A stretch of DNA of 64,000 nucleotides from Bradyrhizobium sp. 190 (GCF_023073415.1 NZ_JADPJL010000060.1:62001-126000); one strand, 5' to 3'; positions 10,541-19,630 are shown, numbered from the stretch's first letter. Numbers and translations: made by a program. The notes: generated by a model from the sequence alone, not told the origin.

Positions 10541-10715
10541 ATTGTCGAGGCAGGTCTCCTGGCTCGCGGGTCGTCGCTGCTGTCCGGCCTTCCCGAAGCC
10601 GCATGGCTTCAGTGACTTCGTTGGACAGCGGCTCGCCGCTTACAGTTGCGGGGGCAGCGCCGGCATTGCACCGGCTTCCCTCTTAGCTCCGGATCAAACG
10701 AAATCCGGAGACCAC
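10541..10715 (-). promoter_or_regulatory. Cobalamin (adenosylcobalamin) riboswitch upstream of metE
   Basis: The minus strand carries the B12 box 'GCCAGGAGACCTGCC' (10563-10549). It also has the core 'GAAGCCGGTGCAA', then 'CTGCCCCCGCAACTGTAAG', 'GAAGCCATGCGGCTTCGGGAAGGC' (described in parts) and a closing stem CTCCGGATTT/GATCCGGAG near 10687-10710. It lies about 110 bases before the metE start in the sense orientation. By analogy with other alphaproteobacteria it should shut metE off when B12 is available and MetH can work. Confidence 0.92.
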
Positions 10716-10820
10716 GATGGCTGGCATTATGCGCACGAGGATCGATCCGTCAACCTACTGGAGTGTCGCTGCGATATTGCCCAAGCGATTGCGAGCTGTA
10801 CTAGGTAGGCTACAACGGTC

Positions 10821-11048
10821 TTACTCCCGGCCTGGTGAAAACGCGTGGATCTGTGGAGACTCCGCTTGTGAATGCGTCCGCTCAACACCCTGTTCGCGTA
10901 GTCGGATGAGCTCCGCGAGCAGAACGAACGCGCCGGGCGCTTCGACATCTGCGTGATCGCGACAAAGCCTGGTCTTTTCCGTCAGCAGCTTCTCGAACTC
11001 GTCCGTAAGGAAGTTGCGATCATCCTCGGCCGGCATCCGTTTGATCAC
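10821..11048 (-). CDS. Short hypothetical protein or fragment
   Basis: 75 residues ('MIKRMPAEDDRNFLTDEFEK...'), helical, containing 'AFVLLAELIRLREQGVE'. The second methionine (MPAEDD) is an equally good start. I recognise no family. It lies downstream of sufB-like and fdxN sequence on the same strand, so it may be another relic of that Fe-S patch. The C-terminus looks random and may follow a frameshift. Confidence 0.35.
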   Translation of the reverse strand: MIKRMPAEDDRNFLTDEFEKLLTEKTRLCRDHADVEAPGAFVLLAELIRLREQGVERTHSQAESPQIHAFSPGRE

Positions 11049-11084
11049 AGTGCCATGAGGCTCTGAGGAATTGCAAAGGCCGGA

Positions 11085-11800
11085 TTACTCCAGGATCGAA
11101 CGGATGATCAGGTCGGACTGCCTGTGTTCGGCTGACCCCGCGACGAGCCGCGAGCTCGATCGCCTCCCGTGGCGTTGGTCAAGATGATCTTCTCGGTGCG
11201 CCAGGCACTCACGTGCTGAGCGACTTTGGCGCGCGCCTTCGTTGTTTCCGTCGCCGCTTGGGGAGTAGTGCAGCCTGGACGTTGGCCTGCGCGACATCGC
11301 AGGAACAGTTCCGGACCTCAGGATGCACGCTGACTTGCAAACTGGAGTAAGCGGCGAGAGGGCGGGCGGCGGGATCGTGCTATGACTCTACGCTCCATGC
11401 ACTCGTGCACGGAAGCGGATGCCGAGCTTCTCGTACGTCTTCAGGATCTCCGGACCGATCTCGTCGCGCGAGGAGACCGTCTCTTCGGCTTCGGCCGTGA
11501 CGTCGCTTTAGATATCCTGCAAATCGATCTTGTGATATTTGACGCCCCGTCCACCTCGCCTTGGCTCGTCAGCCAGCGACGATAAGCCTCGACGCGGCGA
11601 CTGGAGCATCGAGGCGGCCTCGTCCTTATTCGAGACAAATTTGACGGTGTCCTCTGACAGAGCCCTTCGAGGGCTTCTCGGAGAAGATCAGCGCCTTAAG
11701 TCATAACGATGTTGATCGACCTCGATGCGCCCCATGCGGTCGGCGGCCTCCTCAAGCTCGACATCTACTACTTCGTTCGCGAAATCGAGCGGTGAAGCCT
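11085..11800 (-). pseudogene. Degraded sufB-like Fe-S scaffold gene
   Basis: SufB is part of the SufBCD scaffold that builds Fe-S clusters. On the minus strand, pieces in changing frames match it in order: 'RIEVDQ' (about 11730), 'LSEDTVKFVSNKDEAASML' (about 11660-11600), 'YHKIDLQDI' then a stop (about 11515), and 'LKTYEKLGIRFR' (about 11440-11400). Nearer 11100, 'EAIELAARRGVSRTQA' and 'LIIRSILE' resemble the SufB/SufD C-terminal helix. The middle of the protein is deleted and stops are frequent, so it is dead. Identification rests on short matches. Confidence 0.5.
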
Positions 11801-11816
11801 TCTGGACGCGGGCTGC

Positions 11817-12020
11817 TTATGCTGTTTTAGACGGGACACAGGTGTCAGGCACCGGACAGACGACCGCGCATTGCGGCGTGTCGCAATGGCCCGCGCACTC
11901 CGTACACTTTTTGGCATCGATAACGTAAATGTCGCGCTTGAGGCTGATCGCCGCGTTGGGACACTCGAACTCACATGCCCCACAAACGGTGCATTGCGAA
12001 GCGACGATCTTGTAAGCCAT
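11817..12020 (-). CDS. fdxN: 2[4Fe-4S] ferredoxin of the nif-associated FdxN type
   Basis: 67 residues from 'MAYKIVASQC'. An upstream in-frame start at 12173 would add an unlikely arginine-rich leader, whereas the ATG at 12020 has AAGGAG ahead of it. Two cluster motifs are seen: C-x2-C-x2-C-x3-C-P ('CTVCGACEFECP') and a second cysteine set with an insertion ('CTECAGHCDTPQCAVVCP'), the arrangement of nif-linked bacterial ferredoxins that pass electrons to nitrogenase or NifB. No nif structural gene is present in the window. A sigma-54-type promoter lies 43 bases upstream. Confidence 0.8.
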   Translation of the reverse strand: MAYKIVASQCTVCGACEFECPNAAISLKRDIYVIDAKKCTECAGHCDTPQCAVVCPVPDTCVPSKTA

Positions 12021-12062
12021 GCCTTCCGACTCCTTAGGCGAGCGATGCCATTGGCGATCCCT

Positions 12063-12079
12063 TTCAAATGCCGTGCCAA
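12063..12079 (-). promoter_or_regulatory. Sigma-54 (RpoN) -24/-12 promoter ahead of fdxN
   Basis: The minus strand reads TTGGCACGGCATTTGAA. It matches the -24 block (TGGCACG) exactly and the -12 block (TTGCW) with one change (A for C), at the right spacing. The ferredoxin ATG lies 43 bases further on. I could not find a perfect NifA site (TGT-N10-ACA) in the next 170 bases. Confidence 0.6.
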
Positions 12080-12555
12080 ACACAGATGCGCTCAATGATG
12101 GGCAATTTGCGAGCCCTCGGGCCCTACTCCGAGAGCCAGTCGCGCTGCGAGCTTCCGTCGGTTTGTCTGGCACGGCAGCGCGGAGCCAAGCGACGCTCGA
12201 CGATTCCGAAACCGGCGGCGCGACTAAAAGCCGCGAGCCGACGCACGTCTACGCCGGATCTCGGCAAACCGCCGGTCACACGCCCTGACTGGAGGTTTTG
12301 TGCAAGCCTCGCTCACGGCTACAACGTTAACTCCGCGGATTGACTCGCTGGAGGCTTGCCAAAACGGGTTTGTGCTACAACAAGCTTCGGCGTCGCTTCG
12401 GAGGGAAATGAAGTTGCGCCGGGAGGAGCGATACTGGCTTTGCAAAGTGACCGATTTAATTGCAGTCAGCCGCATGCCTGGTGCCGAGTAGGCATGACGG
12501 CGCGGGCGAGCGCTGGTACGCTTTGCCTGGCTGTGCTCAGCCACTCCTCATGCAA
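12080..12555. other. Intergenic stretch between fdxN and the EAL gene
   Basis: No gene is recognised. Short overlapping frames on both strands are arginine-rich and domain-free. The first part is the upstream region of fdxN, where nifB would sit in a complete nif cluster. No NifB sequence is visible. Confidence 0.4.
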
Positions 12556-13770
12556 CTATTTTGGACGAAGTGGAACAGGGCTGAAAGATGACTGTGCAAA
12601 TTGCTTCAGCGGCATGGCCTTTCCGAACAGATGGCCCTGCGCAAGGTCGAAGCCGAGTTCGGTCACAGCGATCAGGTCGGCGTGGCTCTCCACACCTGCG
12701 GCGACGGTGCGCACACTGTACTCTTTGGCTAGATCGACGATATGGCGGCACACCGTTCGCTTCAGGGGCCCATTTCCGCAACCGGCGACGTACTGCCGGT
12801 CCACTTTTAATTTCATGAACGGGAATTTTTCCACCCCCATCAGCTGCGGCCAATTGGCGCCGACATTGTCGATTGCAAGGCCAATGTTGTGAAAGCGAAC
12901 CTCACGCGCGACCTCGATCAGGAGATCTAGGTTCTCGATCGCTTCCTCGCTCTCGATTTCAATCGTCAAGCCGCCGAAAGCGGGGTGCGACGGCATGCGC
13001 TGACAGAGATCGCGTACCGCCTGCGGGTCAATCAGGAATGCTGCCGGGAGATTGATGGAGAGATCGATTGAAGTTTGCTGCTCCAGAAGATACTGCCAAT
13101 CCTTGATCGCGCGGTCGATCACGAACTGCGACAACTCCCTAAAATGCGGATCGTGAGCCTCCGGGATGAAATAGGCCGGTGGAACAACGCCCCAGGTCGG
13201 GTGCCGCATTCGCACAAGCGCCTCGGCGCCGCGGCGGCTGAGGGTACACGCGTCAAACTTCGGCTCATACCAGAGCTCAAGCCAGCCAGCGTGTAAGGCT
13301 TCCCCGACATGGACCGCGGGACGGGGCGCCGGCTCTCTGGGCAAGAGCATGGCGACCCGATCGCGCAGCGTCTCGGCTGCAAACGGCGTCCTCAGCGGCG
13401 GCAGCATAGCAAGTCCATATTCGCCCCCGACCTGCTGCACTGCCGTCATGATGATCGACTCGCGGGCGCCGAACGCCAGCACTCCGCCTGCAAATCCTTC
13501 GCGTACGAGTATCTCGAGCAATCGTCCAGGCTCGATGCGATCCGAGCCAATGCCGAGCAGGATCAGATCAGGGAAGTCCGTGCCGAGTACGTGCGGCAGC
13601 TCGTCAGCAGTCCCGCATTCGCTGATAACAAACCCCATATCCTCCAGCACATCCCGAAGAAAGGCGCGCAGATGCCGCTTGCCGACGGCCACGCACGCTC
13701 GCGGCCGCACCTTACGCTGTCCGAAGATTACAGGTTTCCCTCCGACCAGTTCGGCCTGCCCATGCTCCAT
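12556..13770 (-). CDS. Receiver-like plus degenerate EAL domain protein
   Basis: 404 residues from the ATG at 13770 (GGGAG upstream). A longer frame would need a TTG at 13827. The N-terminal part (about 25-140) resembles a response-regulator receiver ('ACVAVGKRHLRAFLRDVLEDMGF', 'DLILLG') but its phospho-acceptor region is weak. The C-terminal part is an EAL fold: 'EALVRMRHPTWG' is present, yet the metal-binding 'DDFGTG' is 'DNVGANW', the 'ELTE' block is 'EIESEE' and the 'AEGVE' block is 'AAGVE'. Cyclic-di-GMP hydrolysis is therefore unlikely. A binding or protein-interaction role is an inference. It is monocistronic. Confidence 0.75.
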   Translation of the reverse strand: MEHGQAELVGGKPVIFGQRKVRPRACVAVGKRHLRAFLRDVLEDMGFVISECGTADELPHVLGTDFPDLILLGIGSDRIEPGRLLEILVREGFAGGVLAFGARESIIMTAVQQVGGEYGLAMLPPLRTPFAAETLRDRVAMLLPREPAPRPAVHVGEALHAGWLELWYEPKFDACTLSRRGAEALVRMRHPTWGVVPPAYFIPEAHDPHFRELSQFVIDRAIKDWQYLLEQQTSIDLSINLPAAFLIDPQAVRDLCQRMPSHPAFGGLTIEIESEEAIENLDLLIEVAREVRFHNIGLAIDNVGANWPQLMGVEKFPFMKLKVDRQYVAGCGNGPLKRTVCRHIVDLAKEYSVRTVAAGVESHADLIAVTELGFDLAQGHLFGKAMPLKQFAQSSFSPVPLRPK

Positions 13771-14373
13771 CGCAACCACTCCCGTTCCGTGACGGTCCCT
13801 TAAACGAGGAGCGAAGGTCCAAAACAAGCTGTGCTTGCCATTATCTTTCGGTTCTTCGAGGTAAGCTTAAGATAGTGCATTAGCGTGCAAAATCTTTCGC
13901 GATGTTGTTCAGACGATTTTGTCGGGCGCACGCGTATGATACCTGTCCCGCCTCGCGCAACTTTGTACGAGTGACGCACACGAGTGTGGGGAATCTCACC
14001 TTCGGACGCGCCGAGCTGATGCGCCCTATGGCACGGCGATTATCATGCTGCAAGATCTACTGAATCGATTCGCTCGTGAGTGGTGATCGGCAATCGCTCT
14101 TACGAAATGTTTGATCGGCATGGCCGGCCTGCCCACGCGCGAATGTGCCGTCTCGTGGATTTCCTTTCTAATCGAAGGAAGTCCATCATGAGTTCGCAGC
14201 AGGTCAAGCCGCAGTCGATTCTGAGAACGGCAACAGCTTGCACTTACCTCACCTCTGTTGCTTATAGCGAGGGCGGACGTCCTATTCCCTATCGAGCTTG
14301 ATAGTTGCTCTCAGTTGCGTTTTCTGTACCCTTTTGAACATGGATATCCTCAAGAAGGACTGGAGGGACTAAC
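13771..14373. other. Intergenic stretch between divergent genes
   Basis: This is the leader region of the EAL gene and of the GNAT gene. A 37-codon frame starting 'MSSQQVKPQSILR' (14188 onward, with AAGGAAG upstream) could be a small peptide, but it has no recognisable relatives. Nothing else stands out. Confidence 0.35.
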
Positions 14374-14888
14374 GTGACGGGTGTTCGTGTTGGCGCTGAA
14401 GCGCAAGGCCTGCCCCACGGGGGCACGGCTTTGCGCAAAGGCGTGCCAGGAGATGAGAACGCGATCGCAGAAGCCGTCGGAAAGCTACTTTCTGAATTAG
14501 GTGGCCCCGGACCAGAGTTCAGCCTTGAAGGCGCGAAGCAGGCTGCTTTGCGCCTGATTCAGGATCCCGAAGAGGGCTTCATTTTTGTCATCGAAGAACA
14601 AGCCACGGGGCGGATGTAGGGGTCGCTGCCATCTCGGCCGTACAGGCCGTGAGAGCAGCCGGAGCGTACGGTGTGCTTCAGGAGCTATGGATTTCTTGCG
14701 ACTTCCGAAGCTCTGACCACGGTCGGCATCTGCTCGAGGCGGTACATTCGGAGGCGAAGCGCCGAGGCTGGCAGATGATTGAGGTCGCGTTGCCCCCGGA
14801 TGGCTATCCGGCCTTAGAACGGGTACGCCGTTTCTACGAGGAGAGGGGATATCGGGTTGGAGGATTGCGGGCGCGCAAGAGGCTATGA
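14374..14888 (+). pseudogene. GNAT-family N-acetyltransferase, one frameshift
   Basis: A GTG start with GGAGGGAC upstream opens 'MTGVRVGAEAQGL...LRKGVPGDENAIAEAVGKLL'. The frame stops at 14619 right after 'IEEQATGRM' and continues in another frame as 'GVAAISAVQAVRAAGAYGVLQEL', then 'RSSDHGRHLLEAVHSEAKRRGW' (the acetyl-CoA loop and helix) and 'RFYEERGYRVGG'. The two parts together make a normal GNAT of about 170 residues, which moves acetyl groups to an amine substrate. One indel near 14615 breaks it. Substrate unknown. Confidence 0.75.
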
Positions 14889-15475
14889 CAGTACTGCGAC
14901 CTCTGCTCCACACAGTTAAAAGCGCTCCTGGGCCTATCAGTAAAGACTTTCAAAGCAGCAAACCCTGCTGCTTGTTGGTTCTCAAAACGAACGCTCCAAC
15001 GCGTGCGTCGCGGTTGCTCGAGGATGATCGGAGAACCTCGACGCTGATGCGGTGCTTACTCCCACTGCGAGCGGTTACCTCTTCGACCTTCTTGGCGGGA
15101 ACGTTCAAGATATCAGCCATCAAATCGTTCTTCATGGTGCGAAGCGATACGATGGTCTTCTCAAGGCTCGTGGACCGCGAGCCGAAACCTGCCCGGCTAA
15201 AAGGCGCGAAGCCAGGTCGGCGGCGGCCCGTTGCGGGCGAAGCCCGACCCAGCCTTACAAACGATAGCCCAGTCGTACTTTCGCGCTTTCCACACAGTGC
15301 TGCTTACTGACTCCAGTTTCGGATCACCGCACACAAATGCGATCCATTCGTCGCCAAGTACAATGCCTTGGCAACTGGCAAGCCAATCATCTACCGGGCT
15401 CCTTCCTGCATCTTGATTCGGTGGACCGTCGCGTGAAGGATTCGGTACCACCTTGTCACTCCTGCTGGCGAACGT
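14889..15475. other. Stretch with decayed, unassigned sequence
   Basis: Minus-strand frames at 14950-15135 ('MKNDLMADILNVPAKKVEEVT') and 15197-15451 (containing 'CQGIVLGDEWIAFVCGDPK') look more protein-like than chance, but I recognise neither. Both are short and may be fragments of former genes. Confidence 0.3.
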
Positions 15476-16375
15476 TCAAGGAAGGTGAGCGAGATCAGCC
15501 ATCAACACTGATCCGGTAGAGGATTCCGTAATGAGCAATGTGCCGTTTGCCGCCTCCAATACGAGGTTCGTGCAGGTCGCCCCAGCGCAGGACTTGATGC
15601 GGGCGATCGTTTCGCCGTTCGGCGCCATGACGAAGACGTGGCCGAGGGAGGCATGCGCGACAAAGAGCCGCCCTTTTTGATCCATCGTCAGCCCGTCAGG
15701 ACCGCTGGTCCCGAAGAACAAGCTGAACCGTCCCACCTTCGCAACCCCGCCGTCACGCATCAGCGGCACGCGCCAGATGCTGTTGTCGCGCGTCATTGCA
15801 ACGAACAACACGGCCTCGTCGGGACTGAGCACCAGCCCGTTCGGGCTAGGCCCGTTCGAAATCAGGCAATCGAGCCGGCCGTCAGGGCACAGTCGGAACA
15901 CCCGGCCTGTCGGATCGTGCAATCCAGTTTGCCCCTGATCGGTGAAATAGATGCCGCCGTTGGTCGCGATATGCAGGTCGTTGCAGCCTCTGAAGGACTC
16001 GGAATTGCGGTGCCCCAGAAGCGGCCTGATAGTACCCCGCTGCGGATCGAGCTCCATGAGGCCGTTCATGTAGTCGGCCACCAGCACCCGGCCATCAGGT
16101 GCGATCTTCAGACCATTCGGCCAGCCGTCATATTCGATTATCAGAGACCAGATGCCGTCGGGCGAAATCCGGAAAACGCGGCCGAAGGGGATATCGACGA
16201 CGTAGAGATTCCCGGAGTTGTCGAACGACGGCCCCTCGATGAAACAATCCACCGGATGGCCCCCGCGGTTGGCATCCGCCCATTTCGAGGAAACACCCGG
16301 GCGACGAAATTCCGCCGGCATCGACGAGAACACGCGGGTCTCAACCAGCTGAGGCGACTTGTCGAGATACATCAT
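15476..16375 (-). CDS. SMP-30/gluconolactonase family protein
   Basis: 299 residues forming a six-bladed beta-propeller: 'FIEGPSFDNSGNLYVVDIPFGRVFRI', 'WPNGLKIAPDGRVLVADYMNGL', 'GCNDLHIATNGGIYFTDQGQTG', 'SPNGLVLSPDE', 'GPDGLTMDQKGRLFVAHASLG' mark successive blades. The metal-site residues of the family (Glu in 'IEGPS', Asn in 'GCNDL', Asp near 'SPDE') are seen. Such enzymes hydrolyse sugar or other lactones. Its ATG overlaps the stop of the citryl-CoA-lyase-like gene (ATGA), so the two are translationally coupled and the substrate may come from the same pathway. Confidence 0.82.
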   Translation of the reverse strand: MMYLDKSPQLVETRVFSSMPAEFRRPGVSSKWADANRGGHPVDCFIEGPSFDNSGNLYVVDIPFGRVFRISPDGIWSLIIEYDGWPNGLKIAPDGRVLVADYMNGLMELDPQRGTIRPLLGHRNSESFRGCNDLHIATNGGIYFTDQGQTGLHDPTGRVFRLCPDGRLDCLISNGPSPNGLVLSPDEAVLFVAMTRDNSIWRVPLMRDGGVAKVGRFSLFFGTSGPDGLTMDQKGRLFVAHASLGHVFVMAPNGETIARIKSCAGATCTNLVLEAANGTLLITESSTGSVLMADLAHLP

Positions 16376-17199
16376 GACGCGCCTCCCAGCGTGCGGCGCG
16401 GCTGGCCCTCATATTTGTAGCCAAACTGCTTGGGCATCGGTCCCTTGTTACGATCCTTGCGCCTGGTCTGTTCCCAGGCGTGGGCCAGGATTCCGACCGC
16501 GCGCGACAGGCAGAAGACGCCGCGCGCCAGCGAAGGCGCGAAGCCGAGCTCTCCGTAAATGACCGCGGTCGCGCCATCAATGTTCATTGGGATGAGTTTG
16601 CCCTTGCGCTGCTGCATCACGCGCTCGATCGCGCGGGCGGCCTTGGCATAGTCGCCGCTGACACTGCCCTCAGCACCTGCGCCATCCACCAGCGCCAATA
16701 GCGGTGCCGCGCGCGGGTCGACCGGATGAAACCGGTGGCCGAAGCCGGGCAGATATTTGCCGCGCCTTGCGGTGAAATGGTCGATTGCGGCGGCCGCGGC
16801 CTCGCCGATCTCTAGGCCATCGCGCCTCCGCAGCACATCTTCGTAGAGTTCGACCGCCTGCTCCCCTGCTCCGCCGTGCACGTCATCGAGTGTATTGATT
16901 GCGGAGGCCATCGCACCGTTCAGGGGCAGCCCGCAGCTCACCGCCATCTGCGCAATTGCGATGGAGGGCGCGTGCGGACCGTGGTCAACGGACGCGACCA
17001 GCGCAGCTTGCAGCAGCCGCTCCTGCGCTGGCGTCGGCAGATCGTCGCGCAACATCAGCCAGATCATGGCGGGAAAGGAAATCCGGCCGATCAAATCTTC
17101 GATTGGATAACCCCGATAGGCGATGCGACCGGGCGCGATATCGCAGATGGAGGTTCGCCACCAACGGGCCGCTTGCTGTCGCAATTCTTCTTCGCTCAT
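16372..17199 (-). CDS. Citrate synthase-fold lyase (citryl-CoA lyase-like)
   Basis: 275 residues, much shorter than citrate synthase (about 430) and matching the small-domain-only citryl-CoA lyases. 'TSICDIAPGRIAYRGYPIEDLIG' is the family start. The catalytic set is visible as His in 'DVHGGAGEQA', His in 'GFGHRFHPVDPRA' and Asp in 'NIDGATAVIYGELGF'. The reaction in the family is cleavage of a citryl-CoA-like thioester to acetyl-CoA plus a keto acid. With the CoA-transferase gene 55 bases upstream on the same strand, the pair could activate and then split a hydroxy-tricarboxylate or similar acid. The true substrate is unknown. Confidence 0.8.
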   Translation of the reverse strand: MSEEELRQQAARWWRTSICDIAPGRIAYRGYPIEDLIGRISFPAMIWLMLRDDLPTPAQERLLQAALVASVDHGPHAPSIAIAQMAVSCGLPLNGAMASAINTLDDVHGGAGEQAVELYEDVLRRRDGLEIGEAAAAAIDHFTARRGKYLPGFGHRFHPVDPRAAPLLALVDGAGAEGSVSGDYAKAARAIERVMQQRKGKLIPMNIDGATAVIYGELGFAPSLARGVFCLSRAVGILAHAWEQTRRKDRNKGPMPKQFGYKYEGQPRRTLGGAS

Positions 17200-17254
17200 T
17201 TCCGGTTCCGCCCCTTCAACCTGCCGATTGCCAACCGCCGCAAGCCGTCGAATA

Positions 17255-18520
17255 TCATGATATTGGTCCGTCCGCGGCTACGCGGACGGGCAGGAAATCA
17301 GCCTCTCCTTGCTTTGGCGTCCCGACGGCCCGGCTTGAGACCAGTTGCTCGACCTCCGCATACGAATAGCCGAGCCGCTGCAGCCATCGCTCGGTGTCTG
17401 CTCCGAGCGTCGCAGGTGGTGAAGGCACCGAAAACTCCTCATCCAGCCGGAAGCCCGGCCGCGTGATTCGTAACGGCTGCGCACCGTGTTGTTCTGGGGC
17501 CAAAGTCTCGACGAATCCGCGCTCGAGGAGCTGTGGCTGCTGCAAAACTTGCGAGACCGTCAGCACGCAGCCTGCGGGGACTCCAGCCAGATTCATTTGG
17601 GCCTCCCATTCGTCAGCGGGCTTGCAACTCAACGCCTTGTTCAACTCCGTGTTCAGCGCTGCGCGATTGACCTTGCGCATCTCGCGCCCAGCAAAGCGCG
17701 GATCGGTCTTCAGGTCCGGTCGGCCAATCAGGTCGCATAGGGCTTGGTACTGCTTCTGCTCGTTGGCGGAAATGTTCAGCGGGCCTGTTGCGGTGCGGAA
17801 CGTGCCGGAGGGAGCCGCGGTGAAGTTCTCGTTGCCGATGGGCTGCGGCTCGACACCAGCGTTCAGGTGGTTGGAGACGACCCATCCCATCGCTGCAACG
17901 GTGGCTTCGAGCAGGGACACGTCAATGAACCGACCGCGGCCGCTATGCCGCTGTTCGACCAGAGCCGCGGCGATGGCAAAGGCAGCAGTCAGTCCCGCAA
18001 TCGTGTCCGAGATCGGAAAGCCCGTGCGCAGGGGAGCCGAGGCCGTATCGCCAGTGACGCTCATAGCACCAGACAGACCCTGAACGATCTGGTCATAGGC
18101 TGGACGGGCGGACCACGGCCCGCTCTGCCCAAAGCCGGAGATCGCGCAGTAGACGAGACGCGGGTTCTGCCTGCTGAGCACATCAAAGCCCAGGCTAAGC
18201 CGTTCCATCACCTTCGGCCGGAAGTTTTCGAGCACCACATCGGCCTCCTTGACGAGTCGCAAGAATACCTCGCGGCCCGATTCCGACTTCAAGTCCAGCG
18301 CCACGGATTCTTTGCCGGCGTTCACCGCGACAAAAGAGAGGCCCTGCAGGCGCTCTGCCCTTTTCGGATCGGCGCCGAGGCGCCGCGCGAGGTCGCCGCC
18401 GTTCGGATTTTCGACTTTGATGACCTCCGCGCCAAGACGCGCGAGATGATAACCGCAGAACGGACCGGCCAACACGTTCGACAGGTCCAGGACGCGGATG
18501 CCGGTGAGCGGCAGAGACAT
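17255..18520 (-). CDS. Class III CoA-transferase (CaiB/BaiF family)
   Basis: 421 residues. The family pattern runs from 'LPLTGIRVLDLSNVLAGPFCGYHLARLGAEVIKVENPNGGD' (shown in part) through 'LDLKSESGREVFLRLV', 'YCAISGFGQSGPW' and 'RPAYDQIVQGLSGAM'. The catalytic aspartate is the Asp of 'GRGRFIDVSLLEA', near residue 180. The enzyme swaps CoA between an acyl-CoA donor and a carboxylic acid. It lies between the ABC importer and the lyase in one minus-strand unit, which suggests it activates the imported acid. Succinyl-CoA as donor is an inference. Confidence 0.88.
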   Translation of the reverse strand: MSLPLTGIRVLDLSNVLAGPFCGYHLARLGAEVIKVENPNGGDLARRLGADPKRAERLQGLSFVAVNAGKESVALDLKSESGREVFLRLVKEADVVLENFRPKVMERLSLGFDVLSRQNPRLVYCAISGFGQSGPWSARPAYDQIVQGLSGAMSVTGDTASAPLRTGFPISDTIAGLTAAFAIAAALVEQRHSGRGRFIDVSLLEATVAAMGWVVSNHLNAGVEPQPIGNENFTAAPSGTFRTATGPLNISANEQKQYQALCDLIGRPDLKTDPRFAGREMRKVNRAALNTELNKALSCKPADEWEAQMNLAGVPAGCVLTVSQVLQQPQLLERGFVETLAPEQHGAQPLRITRPGFRLDEEFSVPSPPATLGADTERWLQRLGYSYAEVEQLVSSRAVGTPKQGEADFLPVRVAADGPIS

Positions 18521-18574
18521 CTGAAGACGCCTTCCTTTAGGTGATCCGATGGTGAGGGCTTGGCCTGCGGGCAG

Positions 18575-19609
18575 CTATTTCAGTTGTTGTGCGGCGCGTT
18601 CCGCGAAGCGATTGGTGAAGGTTTTGTTCAGGTCGATCTTTGCGGCAGCGATTTTTGGATCAAAGTCGCTCAGGACAGCCAGCGGGACCTTGGCCGCCTC
18701 AATGTCCATCTGCCCGGTTGGCGAGAAGAGCGCTTTCGATGCGTTCATGATTTCGATATTCACCTCGCGATTGTCAGTCTTGTAACCAGGAGGAATCGCA
18801 TCGACGAGCTGCTCCGTCGGCGTTGCGTTGATCCAGCGGTGAGTTTTGAGCAAGGCGTTGACCAGGCGCTGAACCGTTTCTGGATTTTTGTTGATGAAAG
18901 ACTGCTGAAGGTAGAGACACGCGGTCGGATAGGATCCGCCGAAGGCCTGCTTTGAGCCTTCGATCGTGCGCGCATCGAACAGCGCTGTCGCGCTCTTCTT
19001 GCGCGCGAGAAGCGTCGCGATGGGATCGAAATAGACCAGGGCATCAACGTTCATGGCCTCAAGCGCCACCATGCCCGGTGCGCCGCTGCCGACGGCAATG
19101 ATGTTGACATCGCGTGGACCCAATCCTGATTTCTTGATGTAGTAACGCGCCATAGTCTCCGTCGATGACCCCGGCGCCGTGATCCCGAGCCTGAGACCCT
19201 TTAGGTCGGCGCCGGTTCTGACCTTGTCGGCGAGGTCGCTGCGGACACCGAGCAGGACGCCGGGAATGTCATTCAGCAGGAACACGCAGGAAATTTGCTT
19301 ACCCTGCGCCTGCATCTGAATGGTGTGGTCGTAAAAGCCGATAGTCCCGTCGACGGAGCCGCCGATCAGGGCCTGCAGAGCCTTTGAACCACCGGCCTGG
19401 AAATTCTCGACGGTAACGTCAAGGCCTTCTTCCTTAAAGGAGCCAAGCTTCACTCCAAGTTCGACAGGCATATAGTTGAGGATCTGTGACCCCACGGCGA
19501 TCTTCAATTTTGTTTTCTCGGGCTCGGTGGCATGCGCCAAAATGACCGAGAATGCGGCCAGCGCCACGACCGGCGTCAGTCTTATGGAAACGTGCATGCG
19601 AACCTCCAT
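18575..19609 (-). CDS. ABC importer substrate-binding protein, NitT/TauT type
   Basis: 344 residues. The ATG at 19597 ('MHVSIRLTP') may be the better start. A Sec signal ends near 'SVILAHA'. The mature protein begins 'KTKLKIAVGSQILNYMPVELGVKLGSFKEEGLDVTVE' (in part), the SsuA/NMT1-like fold used for taurine, alkanesulfonate, nitrate, pyrimidine or aromatic acids. It is followed by permease and ATPase genes upstream in the same unit. Linked CoA-transferase and lyase genes point to a carboxylic acid rather than a sulfonate. Confidence 0.85.
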   Translation of the reverse strand: MEVRMHVSIRLTPVVALAAFSVILAHATEPEKTKLKIAVGSQILNYMPVELGVKLGSFKEEGLDVTVENFQAGGSKALQALIGGSVDGTIGFYDHTIQMQAQGKQISCVFLLNDIPGVLLGVRSDLADKVRTGADLKGLRLGITAPGSSTETMARYYIKKSGLGPRDVNIIAVGSGAPGMVALEAMNVDALVYFDPIATLLARKKSATALFDARTIEGSKQAFGGSYPTACLYLQQSFINKNPETVQRLVNALLKTHRWINATPTEQLVDAIPPGYKTDNREVNIEIMNASKALFSPTGQMDIEAAKVPLAVLSDFDPKIAAAKIDLNKTFTNRFAERAAQQLK

Positions 19610-19630
19610 GATTGATGGGAGAGCGTACGA

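Noticed and set aside
12100..12260. NifA upstream activator site for fdxN
   Set aside because: No perfect TGT-N10-ACA found; the best candidate has mismatches in the right half.
15638..16420. 260-codon plus-strand frame opposite the SMP-30 gene
   Set aside because: Antisense shadow; the minus-strand propeller repeats are unambiguous.
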